NCBI GenBank assembly: GCA_021234155.1
Contig: JAJEKV010000010.1
Span: 18,143,418 to 18,207,417, forward strand
DNA: 64,000 nt
Source: Isoetes taiwanensis
Taxonomy: Eukaryota; Streptophyta; Lycopodiopsida; Isoetales; Isoetaceae
Direction: 5' to 3'
Position 1 is the first letter of the stretch. Each line of letters starts with the position of its first letter. A program made the translations under genes and the position numbers. Below the pieces are notes generated by a model. It made no database searches and was not told where the DNA came from. It saw nothing but the letters and a program-made list of their open reading frames with translations. Of this stretch, positions 23,991-35,456 are shown piece by piece.

Positions 23991-26331
23991 TGATATAGTA
24001 ACATGTGTCCACCAACCCTAAGTCTACACTCCTATGTAACTTGTTGACATAGGCATCTAGCTATATTCAGACTTGCGGCCAACTTAATTCCCCAGCTTGG
24101 TTATCGAGTACCGTACACATGTTGTGGTTTCGATACCACTAACCTTACTTCGCCTTCGTCTTCAAGCTCCAGTCATCACTTCCACAGTTCTATTACACAT
24201 CCTATCTTCTTTTAGTTATGTTTTTCTATTAAATGGTCCTAGTACACATATACCAACGTGGAATTACTCCTCGGGATACACACACGATACCAAGTCCAGA
24301 GCACATCCTCCTTGGTGAGATGTTCATTGGGCGCCTACCTTGTTCATACTCCAGACTTTGGTATATTCAATGTGACGTTCCAAGCTCTCTACATTTGAAA
24401 CGTTGTTTACAACAACTTTCAAGCACCTCTTGTCTTCCACTTGTCATGTGGGTACATTACTTGCCTTCCTAATGTATCATTAGTTGAAGGTCAACTTTCC
24501 TTCATAGTCTGGCTTTACTAAAGATCCAACATACCTTGCAGCTTTTCGATGGTTGCGCCTGTTCCTACCAATTGTCGTCTTCTCTTGACCTTATGTAGAA
24601 ACTACGTTCCACACTATCCTCCAGTCTGTTATACGGCATCTCGATGCTCCCAGCAGACATAACATGTGTCCGTTTCCTTAATTTATACCATGCATAATGA
24701 TCCACGTGGTTACGTGGTCTTCTTAGTCGTCTATAATCTTGCGTCTTTATTTCACGCCTCAGGAACATCAATCTCTTTACCAAACACAATATATGTGTAA
24801 TTTTCTAATTCATAGTTTATGGATCAACAGCCTCATACGACACTATTCTCTACCGTTCCGCGAATCATACCTCAACTCAAGTAAGCCGACATTCTATATC
24901 TTCACCACCATTGTCGAAACCTACACTTCTAAAGTGATCTTCCTTTCATGAGCTGGGTACTTATAATCCAGTTTCCACCTTAGCATAGTACCTCCTTAAC
25001 ATGGTCTATAGTAGATAATCATAAACCACTTCTCCATCAGAGATATGGTGCTATCCAGTCTCCTTCCAATCTAGATGCCGCATAATAAATCAATCCTCGT
25101 AATTATTAGGTCCAGTATTTCACTTAGATACCAAACATCGTCATACCAATTTTCCCGAGTATCCATCCAAAATAGGGATATCTTAACACTCCTTATTCCC
25201 AATATTCAGCACTTCTACTTCGAGTAGGAGCCCGGGACCTCTCAGTCATCACCATATAACAGGCTCAGGGCAGACCAGGCATGGTTTCGATGCTTCCGCC
25301 GTGGACACCATCATCACAACTGGCCTTCTGTGATACAAGACGATTGCATAGCTATAGCACTGCGGGATAGCGACCGGGGCGGTACCAATTACGTCGAATG
25401 TATATGTCAGCTGTACCTGTGCCCTATAACTATAAGACTATCTGTATGTGTGATAAATTTACGAAAGTAACAATAAAATAAATAAGTAATTCAAAAATAA
25501 GAACATCGGGACGTCTGCTAAATATTTATATATGTGTCCTCATGTGACTGTAATCTATGCTAAAGATAGAGAGTGTGAGTGTGAAAACATTAAAGATACT
25601 CAAAAGGCGAAAGCTATTTAAACACATAGTCAACGATAATAGAAGGATATAATTATGTATGTCTTACACAAACTTAGATAACGACACTTAGATAATGTTA
25701 TAACAAGGTTATGAATAATAAATAAAGAACGTATGTCTGAAATTAATATTAAAGTATATAGGTCAAAATGGCAAATACAGGACAGTATATAATTCTATTA
25801 AAGGGTACCTGTAAAGGCCAAGGGCATCTAAACACTCACGATAGCAATATATGAGTTGAAAAAAAAAAAAAATAGATGCAAAATTACATTAAGCCTAGCT
25901 GTAATAAAATCACTTGCAAAGTGAAGGGAGAATATAATAGATATATACACATGAGTTAATATGATTAGAATGACTTTCTACTAAACAGTGTGAGGTTAAT
26001 AACTCTGTATTATAATAGAACAACAAATGGAAGTTCTTTAGATCTATACCTGTCTTTAATATATAATCAGTTACCTGTATGTATAGAAGAAACAGTGAGA
26101 CTTCCACAAACCTTGACTGTTCACTTTTTACAGTCCTAAGCGATGATCATGTCTGATATATACCTCTACCTCTTATATTTCAGAGTTATAAATTGCACAT
26201 TACAAGTCATTTCAAACTTAAACACTTTGAACATGACAACGTCTGTGTGTAAGGAGGGGAGACTTCCTTCCAATGTATGATGTGTTGCCCTGCAAAACAG
26301 TAATCTTGATGCTGAGGACAGCATCATTTTT
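23991..26331. other. Probable internal 3' region of the large LTR element
   Basis: Pyrimidine-rich on the plus strand to about 25.2 kb, then AT-rich. It leads directly into the polypurine tract and second large LTR, so it should be the element's 3' internal region, yet no pol motif is recognisable. It may be a non-autonomous or heavily decayed interior. Confidence 0.45.
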
Positions 26332-26344
26332 AAGGTGGGGAGAA
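26332..26344 (+). promoter_or_regulatory. Polypurine tract before the second large LTR
   Basis: AAGGTGGGGAGAA lies immediately before TGTGACG. This is the usual 3' end form of plant Ty3 elements and sets the element on the plus strand. Confidence 0.85.
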
Positions 26345-27994
26345 TGTGACGTTCCAAGTATTTATACGGTATGCGTATAAATATATTGACACGTCATCCA
26401 GTATAGATACGCCACCATGGGGTATGGTAACCTAGGGGGTTAACCTAAAAGGGATTAAATTAATTATTAAGGATAATAACCTAAATTGGATTAATATTTA
26501 AAAGGGATAATTAAGCTAATTATGGTTTGGGAAGGCGCCACCTGGCCAAACTCGATTGGCCAGCATGGTGGATGCTAATTTGAACCATCAAGGTGGATCA
26601 CCACCCCCCATATCAGCCATAATCGACCAAGAGGAGCTGAGCACCACCTTTGAGGAGTTGAGCGCCTGACAAGCTGAGCGCCTACCTCTCGCCCAGCTGA
26701 GCGCCACCTTTGCCAAGCACGTACCTGTGTAGCCAGAGCAGGAAGATGGAAGCACCAAATGACAACGGTTCTAGCAGGAATTCAGGTTGGTGGCTAGTAT
26801 AGGCTGATATTCTAGGGTAGCGCCCCTGTTGGGCACTTGTTGTGTTGTTTCGTCTGTCCTCTCTGTGCTTTACTTGTAGGAACTAACCCTTGATTGTAAA
26901 GGTAAGTTCTCTTTATATTCTGATTCTGGGTTTGCTCTTAAAGGATGGATTGATAGTTCTCTGCATAGTATTACTCTGGAAATGGGGGAATTAAGGGGGG
27001 TAGAGACCTCCTCGAGCCATGATAGTAGGATGCTCCTAGGTAGATCCCCTCAGACTTCCCATTAGTTGCGGCTCAGTGTACAAGAGACCACCGAGTCGTG
27101 GATGTTATGGAGTGACTTAGCACCAAACAAGGGACACAGTGGTGAAGTGGGGGTGGGGTCTTGCACGAACATAAAAGGCTTCTGAGACTCCTACAGTGGG
27201 CTAGGCCTAATAGCCGGCCAGTGAGCTAGGCGCGATCCAGGCCGGGTATGGGTCTGACACTCCCTGGGTACAGAGGTGTGACCCGCATGGGGCATCCTGT
27301 ACTTTGAGTAGATTTAGGGTGAGTAAGTCGGGTACGGATGCGGGGGTCGCTGATGCGGCACGTATTCTCTAGCTCACCCATGGAACCACTGTGATCCTGG
27401 AAGGGGACGCTTCCCTGACCTGCCTCATCGGACGGGGCTTCATGAACCCTGTAGTAGGCTCGTAGGGTGATACCTTGAGTCTGCGTGTCCGGAAGGCTAT
27501 AGTGACGCCATAGCATGATTGGACTCATCTGCAAAGTGTGCACAGGAGGGGCGGATGGAGTGGACAACCCTAGCCGATGTTCTATGCCAGCCAACGCCAT
27601 GTCAAGATTTGGTCTGCTGATCTCTTGAGACCTAGCCGTCAGTCGATCCTCACTGGAGTCTGAGCCGGGGTAGAACCATGGCTTTGGGGTGTTTTCCTTA
27701 GTACTAAATGCATATTCTTTGTTGTTGTCACTTGGATGGATGTGCCACCCCTCGGGGTGGTAAATTATGATATGATTATGCTGTGTGCTAACCTTGTATT
27801 CACGCTTCCGCGACGTAGGAGCCCCATTGAAGGCGTGGGCCGAATGACCCCTCTGTGTCCTTCACTTGAGCATCTTCCTATAGATGGCCCGAGTTAGACG
27901 GAGGGCCCTGCTCATGGTGAGTTGGTCGCCATGGGAGGGGAAAGTCCCCGTATGTATACGTCCGAAATGTCGTATATGTTCAGGGAGCGTCACA
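26345..27994 (+). mobile_element. 3' LTR of the large Ty3-type retrotransposon
   Basis: 1650 bp, TGTGACG..CGTCACA, nearly identical to 10661-12318. It lacks CTGAACGTCAAGTCC near 26737 and has short additions near 27013, 27048 and 27181. The polypurine tract precedes it and ATTTC follows it. Minus-strand frames inside (for example 27226-27600) are chance frames. Near identity of the two LTRs indicates a young insertion. Confidence 0.88.
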
Positions 27995-28423
27995 ATTTCT
28001 TAGATTTACTTAAGTTTCCCCTGTGTCCCTAAGATTCTCTTAAGATTTCCAAGGAATTGCCTTTGATTCCTCTAGATTGACTAAGATTATTGAAGATTTT
28101 GCTAGATTCCTTTGAGTTTCCCCTGTATTCCCTAAGGATCTTTTAAGACTCCTCTACATTACTTTTCTATAAAGATTCCCCCTTTTAAGATTCCGCTTTA
28201 TGCGATTCAACGCAAATACCCATATAGCTTTCTCTTATTATGTCTGTTGGGTAAGTTTAAGCCTAGGGCAATGTACTGCACGACACATTCAAAACGTCAT
28301 ATTAACAACAATTTCAAAACTGTAGCCATCAAAGATGGTGGCTTCTACCAAGTAAATCCTAAATAGCAAAAGTTGGAACACTGGACAACGGTTCACCTAC
28401 ACATGGTAGTTGTGTTGCATTAA
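27995..28423. repeat. Flank segment copy B, left part
   Basis: Matches 12319-12770, starting with the ATTTC target duplication. It is interrupted after GTTGCATTAA by the compound insertion at 28424-32658 and resumes at 32659. Confidence 0.85.
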
Positions 28424-29129
28424 ATATGTAGCATAATAACAGGGAGTTTCTTTTGTATTTTTGTACTTTTTTTCCTAAGGTTTTTATATGATTTCATGGA
28501 TGTATTTGATGAGGCATACTAATTAGTATATCTAGAGTGCGCATACGCTTGAACTAATTTTGATGCCTATATCCAATGGTTTAGACCCACATATCATATA
28601 TTTCCTTTTTTTTTAAACTGTATTTTCTTATCACTTCCTTTTTTTTTTAAACTGTATTTTCTTGCTCGACATGCAAGGCTCGAGATAACCCATTTTAGGG
28701 TTTATACGTTTAGGGTTATGTTCATGTTTGGTGCGGGGCAGGTAATTCTGTCATGTATAATAACGAAGACATGGGGGCTCTGTACTCTGCAGCAAGAGAT
28801 CCAAGTTTTTTTTGTCATCACGGCAACATTGACAGGCTTTGGGTGATATAAAAAAGTCTAGGCAGGTCGGATCCTCATGATACAGATTGGCTCGATGCTT
28901 CGTTTGTTTTTTTTGATGAATTTGGCGATCTGGTGCAGGTTTATATCAGGGATGCGTTGATAACAGAGGCTTTAGGGTATAGATATGAAGAGATGCCTAC
29001 ACAATGGCTGACTGCGAGGGCCACTGAATCTGGTGCAACTGCCAGCACCAAATCGAAAGATTCGACAGGAGTATCTATGGTACTTTTGATATATTTAGGT
29101 TGTAGGAGTCCAAGTCTTGGTTTTGTCTT

Positions 29130-29131
<2 letters not shown>

Positions 29132-29173
<42 letters not shown>
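29132..29173. repeat. GATA microsatellite
   Basis: About ten GATA units within the compound insertion. Confidence 0.95.
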
Positions 29174-30556
29174 ATGTTCAGTCTCAAACATTTTTATAGT
29201 TTAAACGGCTGTAATTTGCACATTCAAGAAATGCATTCTGCTTGATGTTGTGTATTTAACGTGACAGTCTTAAATAAGATGATGTTTGTTTCTATTGTCG
29301 TAAGGTGGTATCTTTGCTCACATTCTCAACCATATGTTTCATTCACAAGTTGGAAGTTGACAATGGCATCATGGACACCAGCTCATGTATCTGATTGTGC
29401 CAAAGCATTTGAGCTCAATATCCAGATTTACAATCCAGCTTGGCTGCTGTGCCTGAGTCTGCAGTTTCTCTTAGTAAACGACGCCATCATGGCTCTCCAA
29501 TGCAGGCGCCTTCACCTGGTCCAATTTTGTAGCCCCCTGCAGAAGCCTCAAGAGCTCCTGCGCCCACAATTCATATCCAGGCAAGTGCTTATAAAACATG
29601 AACATTAGCTTGATAGAAATTGGCGAGGCGACAATGTTCCAAAACAAAGCATATTGGTCACACATTGATGACACATTGATTTCTAGGCTATTTGAAATTA
29701 GTATGAGGAAGCTTTGAGCAACCAGATATGATTACGTGGAATATGGTTCTTGAAGCTGCAGAATTATGATTCATAGCTATACCTCAACATTGGCATTGTG
29801 GTGTGCGAGTCTAACAGATGCAGATACTGGACTGGATGTAATGCATCGGCTTCAACATCATTATGTGCTAGTTTAGGTTGTGATATAGCCTGTATATTTG
29901 TACAATTATTCCAGGTGAGCAGAGCTGGTATTTTCTTTGAGGCGCTCGAGAATCAAGGCAAGTGGAAATGTCCAGCCAAAGGGGCCTACACCAATTTTGT
30001 AGTGTTGTGGCATTGCAATTTCTGCTTAATGCTAATTTTTTCCCACGATGTAAGGTTGGGATAGCCGTTTGGCATATTCTTTTATGAAAAGACGAGTTTT
30101 TCTGAGTATGATAGTTTTATTTGGATGCTATACTATATTCCACCATTTGCTTTGCATTCGCTATTTAAATTAGAAGAATATGTTAAAAGATGTATAGCCG
30201 TTGGCTTGGAATGGAATCTTTCATTGAGCGACCAAGAGACACGGGAACATATGCCAACTTTCGAGTTATGGTGGAATCACAATAGGGTGGGATGACTATG
30301 AATAACGGGGAATTTTTAGCATCACACTATAGGTTGTCAGATAACTCAATTTCAACATGCATGTTTTAAGATATTTTTTATTTTTAGATGTGTGCTCGCA
30401 ATTCTTGGGGTGTGTGGATATTCACTCAAGGGAGCTTGGACTGTGTGTATATATTGACTGTGTGTATATTGTATTGTTATAAATTGCTTGTTTGTTTGTT
30501 TGGTTTTGTTTGCGTTTGTTAGGGCCCGGAGGGCCAAAAAAAATTTTTAGTATAAC

Positions 30557-31003
30557 TACCAACACATAATACCATTAACATTAATTAACGCAAACCATTG
30601 CATTCCACACTTAAAAATAAAATTCCCCCTTAAACCCCCTGTGGTTTGGGTGCATATTCACACGGGGGGTGACGTAGGGCAGCGAGAGCCCCTAAATTCA
30701 TGTTATACATGTACAAAATCAACACCATATAGTACATTGTCTCAAATCTTATAGTATTTTGCAAACTGTGTTATACAGTATACCAAAACTTGTACAGGCA
30801 TACCCCACAAACGAGGAACTTTACGTACGGTATAGATTAAGGAATAAGGGTTGAATATGCCTATCCAACAGCTCTCGTTGCCCGGAGTCACCCCCCGTGT
30901 GAATATGCACCCAAACCACAGGGGGTTTAAGGGGGAATTTTATTTTTAAGTGTGGAATGCAATGGTTTGCGTTAATTAATGTTAATGGTATTATGTGTTG
31001 GTA
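30557..31003. mobile_element. Foldback element 1
   Basis: Arms of about 115-130 bp run from ACCAACACATAATACC through CCCCCTTAAACCCCC to CACGGGGGGTGAC. They return inverted at about 30885-31003, ending GGTATTATGTGTTGGT. The AT-rich core (30690-30870) is non-coding. A related element lies at 32155-32658. Confidence 0.8.
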
Positions 31004-31004
31004 A

Positions 31005-31135
31005 ATATGTAGCACAATAACAGGGGGTTACTTTTAGATTTTTATACGCTTTTTCACATGGTTTTTCTATGATTTCGTTGTTGTATTCGTTGAGGTGTAC
31101 TAAATAGTATTTCTAGAGTGCACCATTTTTGGGCC
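31005..31135 (+). repeat. Unnamed repeat start, copy 2
   Basis: ATATGTAGCACAATAACAGG and the next ~130 bp match the start of the insertion at 28425 (same order: GATTTC, GTATTCGTTGAGG, CTAGAGTGC). After this, the two copies continue into different sequence. Confidence 0.7.
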
Positions 31136-31206
31136 GTTGATTTTCGTTGGTGGGAACAATCCGAGGGTTGTTGTCTTTCTCTGCATGTGTTTGTGCATGA
31201 ACACTG

Positions 31207-31352
31207 CGCATGTGTATGCAGGTGCATGTGCACATGCATGTGCATGTGTGTGCATGTGCATGTGTATTGTGCATGTGCAAGTGCAAGTGCAAGTGCAAGT
31301 GCAAGTGCAAGTGCATGTGTGCATGTATGTGCATGTGTGCATATGCATGTGT
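31207..31352. repeat. GTGCAT/GTGCAA simple repeat
   Basis: A tract of TGCATG and GTGCAA hexamers. All six frames stay open and give Cys/Met/His/Val-rich or Thr/His-rich translations that should not be taken as proteins. Confidence 0.9.
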
Positions 31353-31876
31353 ACTAGCCCTCTTGGATTCTTATTGCCGGAGTGGATTTTACTACCACGA
31401 GATGGATTTTTTGCTCACACTTACAAAGGTATTTGTTTTTTAATGTTTCTTCAGTTAGCATAATGTTTTTTTTTACGAGGTATTGGTTTCCTGATTCTAC
31501 AATGTGGTGCTGCAAAATCCCCTTTTGTTTCCTTCCTAAGATTTGCTGCAGATTCAAGTTTAGGCCCTCTGTTTGCTTCCAACTCTTGGATATTCCTGGC
31601 TGCCGGATTGTTCATAGTAGCCAGCCTTTAGCTTCAATCAACAAATGGATTCTTATGCATACAACAGGCGGATTATTCCACGCCCTTTTCCATGTCACGT
31701 AGATCACCAAACAAAGGGCCACAAGAATGCATTTATATTGTAGGTTTGGAACTTTAATCAAACCGTAAGGTGAATCATGCATTACCTTTAAGCTAGAGAT
31801 GGAGCATCCAAAATCATATGGATTGATAAACAATGGTGTCATTGTGAAAGAGAAATAGTTGTAGCGAAGTAACAAT

Positions 31877-32154
31877 ATGTAGCATAATAACAGGGGTTTT
31901 CTTTGTGTTGCAAACTTTATGACTTTTCGTAATAAGGGATCAATCTGCTCTATCTTTATGGTAAATTTTACTTATGTTCTATTTGTTTTATTGTGATCAA
32001 ATTCAAAAGCTACAGGTGATGAAAGCCTCAAATGAATTCTAATTTTTTTCTGGTTTTGAATTCCAAAGTTTTTGTCACACCGGGGGGGAGGGGGGGGGGG
32101 ACGTCCCTAAGGCCCCGAAGGGGCCAAAAAGTTTTTTTTGCAACACAAACCATT
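31877..32154 (+). repeat. Unnamed repeat start, copy 3, and short spacer
   Basis: ATATGTAGCATAATAACAGG again, inside the same insertion, followed by about 200 bp of AT-rich sequence. A G-run at about 32084-32100 follows. Confidence 0.6.
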
Positions 32155-32658
32155 AACATCCAACATATAAAAATTAAATCCCCCAACACATAACAACCAA
32201 CACATAACAACCATTGACATTAACAATCAACACATAACTACCATTGACATTAATTAACACAACCATTGGGTCCAACACATTTAGAATTAAAATCCCCCTT
32301 AAACCCCCTTTGGTTTGGGTGCATATTCACACGGGGGGTGACGTAGGGCAGTGAGAGCCTTCATAATTGTATTTTGCACGTACGAAATCAACACCATATA
32401 GTATTCTGCTTGAAATCTTATAGTATTTTGCGAATCTTGTTATACAGTATAGCAAATTTTGTACTTGCATACCCCACAAACGAGGAACTTTATGTACGGT
32501 ATAGATTAAGGAATAAGGGGCGAATATGCCTATCCAACAGCTCTCGTTGCCCGGAGTCACGCCCCGTGTGAATATGCACCCAAACCAAAGGGGGTTTAAG
32601 GGGGATTTTAATTTAAATGTGTTGGACCCAATGGTTGTGTTAATTAATGTCAATGGTA
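32155..32658. mobile_element. Foldback element 2
   Basis: Arms carrying CCCCCTTAAACCCCC, TTTGGTTTGGGTGCATATTC and CACGGGGGGTGACG return inverted at about 32555-32640. The right end TTAATTAATGTCAATGGTA matches the repeated CCATTGACATTAA units on the left. Same family and orientation as 30557-31003 with moderate divergence. Confidence 0.75.
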
Positions 32659-33035
32659 GTGAATGCATTACATGAAAAGCAAGTGGAACACACTTAACTT
32701 CAATTTATGTAGACAACTTTTGAGTCATAGCAATTTAACCGAACATAGACAAAGGGATATTTGAACCACCATCAATAGAACCGGTGGACTGATTATACTA
32801 CATTATTTATTTGGCTACCAAGCTGCTTTTTTAGTGGACTGATCATACATGAAGAGTTAGTATCTTCTAGTAAGTGGGACATAAATTATTATCCTAACAA
32901 TTGAATTGAATTGAAGAAAAGATGGATTGACAAATAAGACATGATCATACTTTCCATTCCAGCCCAATATTTGAAGTACACAACAACCAGAAGATATAAA
33001 TCTTAATGTGCACTAGTCGTTAAGCATTAAATTAA
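32659..33035. repeat. Flank segment copy B, right part
   Basis: Continues the match to 12773-13148 up to ATTAAATTAAG. After this, copy B enters the oxygenase remnant and copy A the SINE-bearing stretch. Confidence 0.85.
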
Positions 33036-33161
33036 GATAGAACCTCCACAGATTTCTTCAACAACTTCGAAGCCATTACAGTTTACAGATACTAAAATGT
33101 GGATCTGGCTACTGTCCAAAAACCTGAGGCCACATCTTGTCGAGACTTGTAAACGCAATGC

Positions 33162-33619
33162 CTGAGCATACACGGTGAAACCTTCTGGAGGCATCAAACT
33201 AGGAAGGTTGTCTGTTGGAACTGCAGATCCAGGCCATATCCAGATAAATCCATCATGTTCAACGCATGGCAATGTCTTCACACTTGCATGAACATGCCGA
33301 GTTGATGGCATTTTCTCACAACGTCCGCTTGTTGAATACTCCCATCCTGCGATGCTTGTTAATTTGCTGTAATCAAAATGTTTGACAAAATAAAGAGTTG
33401 TAAGTTCTCTGCCTACCATGATATGATATGGACATTGGATACATCCATCATTAACTTTGCCGAGTGAAAGAGGACATGCTCGATGTGCACATGCACCATA
33501 TTAACTTTGCCGAGTGAAAGAGGACATGCTCGATGTGCACATGCACCATATAAGCATCCTGGTCTACCATCCTTCCCTCGGAAAACAACCCATTTTTCCT
33601 CAAACATTTCAATTGCCAA
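33162..33619 (-). pseudogene. CAO: Chlorophyllide a oxygenase fragment (Rieske region)
   Basis: Chlorophyllide a oxygenase makes chlorophyllide b in plastids. The upstream exon (33619 to 33417) reads IEMFEEKWVVFRGKDGRPGC then [14 protein letters not shown] and CIQCPYH, the two Cys-His pairs of the Rieske iron-sulfur site. A 70-bp intron (33416-33347, GTAGGC..GCAG) separates it from the next exon, [31 protein letters not shown] and [16 protein letters not shown] 50-bp tandem duplication and a 5-bp duplication just before the donor break the frame. The non-haem iron domain that should follow is absent. An intron means this is a broken genomic copy, not a retrocopy. Confidence 0.85.
33451..33550. 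repeat. 50-bp exact tandem duplication inside the oxygenase exon
   Basis: Two identical 50-bp units, 33451-33500 and 33501-33550. The unit length is not a multiple of three, so the Rieske exon is frameshifted between its two metal-binding motifs. Confidence 0.95.
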
Positions 33620-34270
33620 CTGCAATAGATGTATTCAACTGTCAAACCAGAAATTTATCACTGCTACTCGGTCCACAATCATCTGAAGTTATCACTTAAT
33701 GGAACTTGGTTCGCCACATTTGGGGACTGTCACATTAACCATCTGGTTGCACAGACGTGGTGCACATGAAATTATATAGCTCTCTATAGTACATGTTGCA
33801 TAGCAAGAGTGAGACCCAAGGATATTGCTTCTGCAGAAGCCAAATAGAAAATGCATCTCCTGAATTCGACAGGGATTGCCACAACTAAATTCGGCAGATT
33901 TGCCATCCCTAAACAGTCAATAGATTGCGCAAAATTAGCTGCTTATTGCACATCTGCGAAATTCATTTTTCTTTAAAATCCCACATGATTGCATTGGAAC
34001 AGATTCAACATAAGGCTTACCTTCTACTTGAACTTGCTAATCAGCACACTAGATTTGCTCAACATGGGCGCTTGGAGAAATTCGTTAAGTAGCATATGCC
34101 GAAGTCACAAGGGCACTTAAGAAGAAACTTTAGTGGCTTCTATGCACATTGGATGTGTATAGATAGGAGAAACGCATTAAACAACTACAAATTTAGACCA
34201 CAACAATTCAAGTTCCTAATTCTGACGATAAGCCATCTTGAACAGAAAGAAAAACCTGAAAAGCACATAA
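33620..34270. other. No further oxygenase exon identified
   Basis: The next upstream exon of the oxygenase (the FWYPVAF-like step) was sought on the minus strand and not found. The plus strand holds a short frame LLLELANQHTRFAQHGRLEK at about 34021-34080 that I do not recognise. Confidence 0.35.
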
Positions 34271-34281
34271 GGATACCTTCC
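34271..34281 (+). repeat. 11-bp target duplication of the MULE, left
   Basis: GGATACCTTCC here and again at 41212-41222, directly outside inverted ends of equal spacing. MULEs make 8-11 bp target duplications. Confidence 0.8.
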
Positions 34282-34390
34282 GGTGCTTCGATCGGCTCCC
34301 GAAATTGAGTTCGGGAGCCAGCCGGGTTCGCTTGAGCGAACCCAGGAAATTTGCTTGGGCGAACCCAGGGATTCGCCCAGGCGAACCCAA
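34282..34390 (+). repeat. MULE left terminal inverted repeat
   Basis: Runs GGTGCTTCGATC, GGCTCCCGAAAT, a small self-complementary TCGGGAGCC step, and three palindromes: GGGTTCGCTTGAGCGAACCC at about 34323, a half-degenerate one at 34351 and ATTCGCCCAGGCGAACCC at about 34371. GC-rich sequence related to the other arm continues to about 34.8 kb. Confidence 0.75.
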
Positions 34391-35086
34391 GAAGTTTAGG
34401 TGGCGGTGAGGTGGCGCTACCCACCGGTTCGCCAAGCCGAACCCCAACCGTGGTTAGGCGAGGCGGGTCGGATCGGCAGAATCGGGTGTCGCCGTGCGGA
34501 ATCGCACGGGTTCGCCTCGGCAAACCCCGGTCAAATCCGGGCTGCATAGCCCGCGGCAGCCCGTGGTCGGAGTCGATGCGGGTGCCTGTGCAGTGCATTC
34601 GCCGGGCTTAATCCCGGTGTAATCGGCGGGCGTGACATCGCCGAGCTTCAGCCGCCGGCCGTCGCCGGGTTGGGTTCGCTTTGTTTAACCCATAATTTTT
34701 CGAACAGAATTCCTAGGCCACCGAATTTTTCGAAGCGAATTCCAATGCCACCGAATATTTCGAAGTGGGAGGGGGTGGGAAGGAATTTTTGGTTCGCCCA
34801 AGCGAACCCTTATTTGAGCCAACATTCTCAACCGCTCATCCGCTCAACTTCGTCAAGGTTCCAAGCTCAAGTGATTTGGTGCGCCTTATTTTTTCTAGTA
34901 CTTGATATTGATTAGAAAGATATTGATATTGATACATATTGATACTATTGATATTCATTAGAAACATATTGATATTGATATTGATGTTGATACAATTAGA
35001 AACATACTGATTCTACTACTTGATTTACTGATTCTACTATTAAAGATATTGAATCTATTACTTATTTCCCATTCATAAAACAAAAA

Positions 35087-35428
35087 TTATACACTGTTTT
35101 TGTCCATGCTGAGGACGTGACAATTTGATGCAACCACTTGCATCATTATCTGCACGCTCAGCATCGTTTCATCTTTATTTGGCTCGTTGAGCCATTCTAC
35201 TAGTCGTTCGCTGCAGGGAACGCCAGACGTCAAGGCAATCAGAAGCTCCCTTTCACTCATCCTTGCGACGATGGTGAAAGGAGCAGGAGAAGCAGGGGGA
35301 TTGCTGCCCCCCGCGGGGGGAGGAGGAGGAGGGGGGTCAGTGGAGACGTCCCTTGGAGGAAGAGGAGGAGGAGGATTGCTGCTAGAAGGGACATACCGCA
35401 CCCAGGTGGTCTTTAACTGCCGGACCAT
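35087..35428 (-). CDS. Proline-rich hypothetical frame inside the MULE
   Basis: 113 residues from an ATG. Residues 15-50 are proline-rich (NPPPPLPP, DPPPPPPPAGG). The C-terminal half is non-repetitive and helical-looking (MSERELLIALTSGVP, LVEWLNEPNKDETML). On the minus strand it lies downstream of the TTAGGG tract and a GGA microsatellite. It could be an exon of a MULE accessory gene or a chance frame opened by simple repeats. Function unknown. Confidence 0.3.
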   Translation of the reverse strand: MVRQLKTTWVRYVPSSSNPPPPLPPRDVSTDPPPPPPPAGGSNPPASPAPFTIVARMSERELLIALTSGVPCSERLVEWLNEPNKDETMLSVQIMMQVVASNCHVLSMDKNSV

Positions 35429-35456
35429 TATAACGAGATGGGCAAGAAGATTGGAG

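Larger units (their letters stand above)
28424..32658. mobile_element. 4.2-kb compound insertion in flank copy B
   Basis: Copy A is uninterrupted here (GCATTAA-TT-GTGAATGC at 12764-12780), so the insertion is defined by comparison. It contains three starts of the form ATATGTAGCATAATAACAGG (28425, 31005, 31877) and two foldback elements. Coding-like frames include FFDEFGDLVQVYIRDALI (about 28904-28960) and RAGIFFEALENQGKWKCP (about 29920-29975). I recognise no transposase. Possibly a Helitron-like or nested composite element with captured gene pieces. Confidence 0.7.

Noticed and set aside
27226-27600. 124-codon minus-strand frame
   Set aside because: It lies inside the LTR, is not conserved in frame in the sister LTR, and has no protein family signal.
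31054-31463. Several overlapping open frames rich in Cys, Met, His or Val
   Set aside because: They are translations of the GTGCAT/GTGCAA simple repeat and stay open in all six frames.
28424-32658. CRISPR-like array suggested by recurring short repeats
   Set aside because: The repeats are few, irregular in spacing and in a plant nuclear context; foldback elements explain them.
34021-34080. Oxygenase N-terminal exon
   Set aside because: The helical frame there is on the opposite strand to the oxygenase fragment and has no matching motif.
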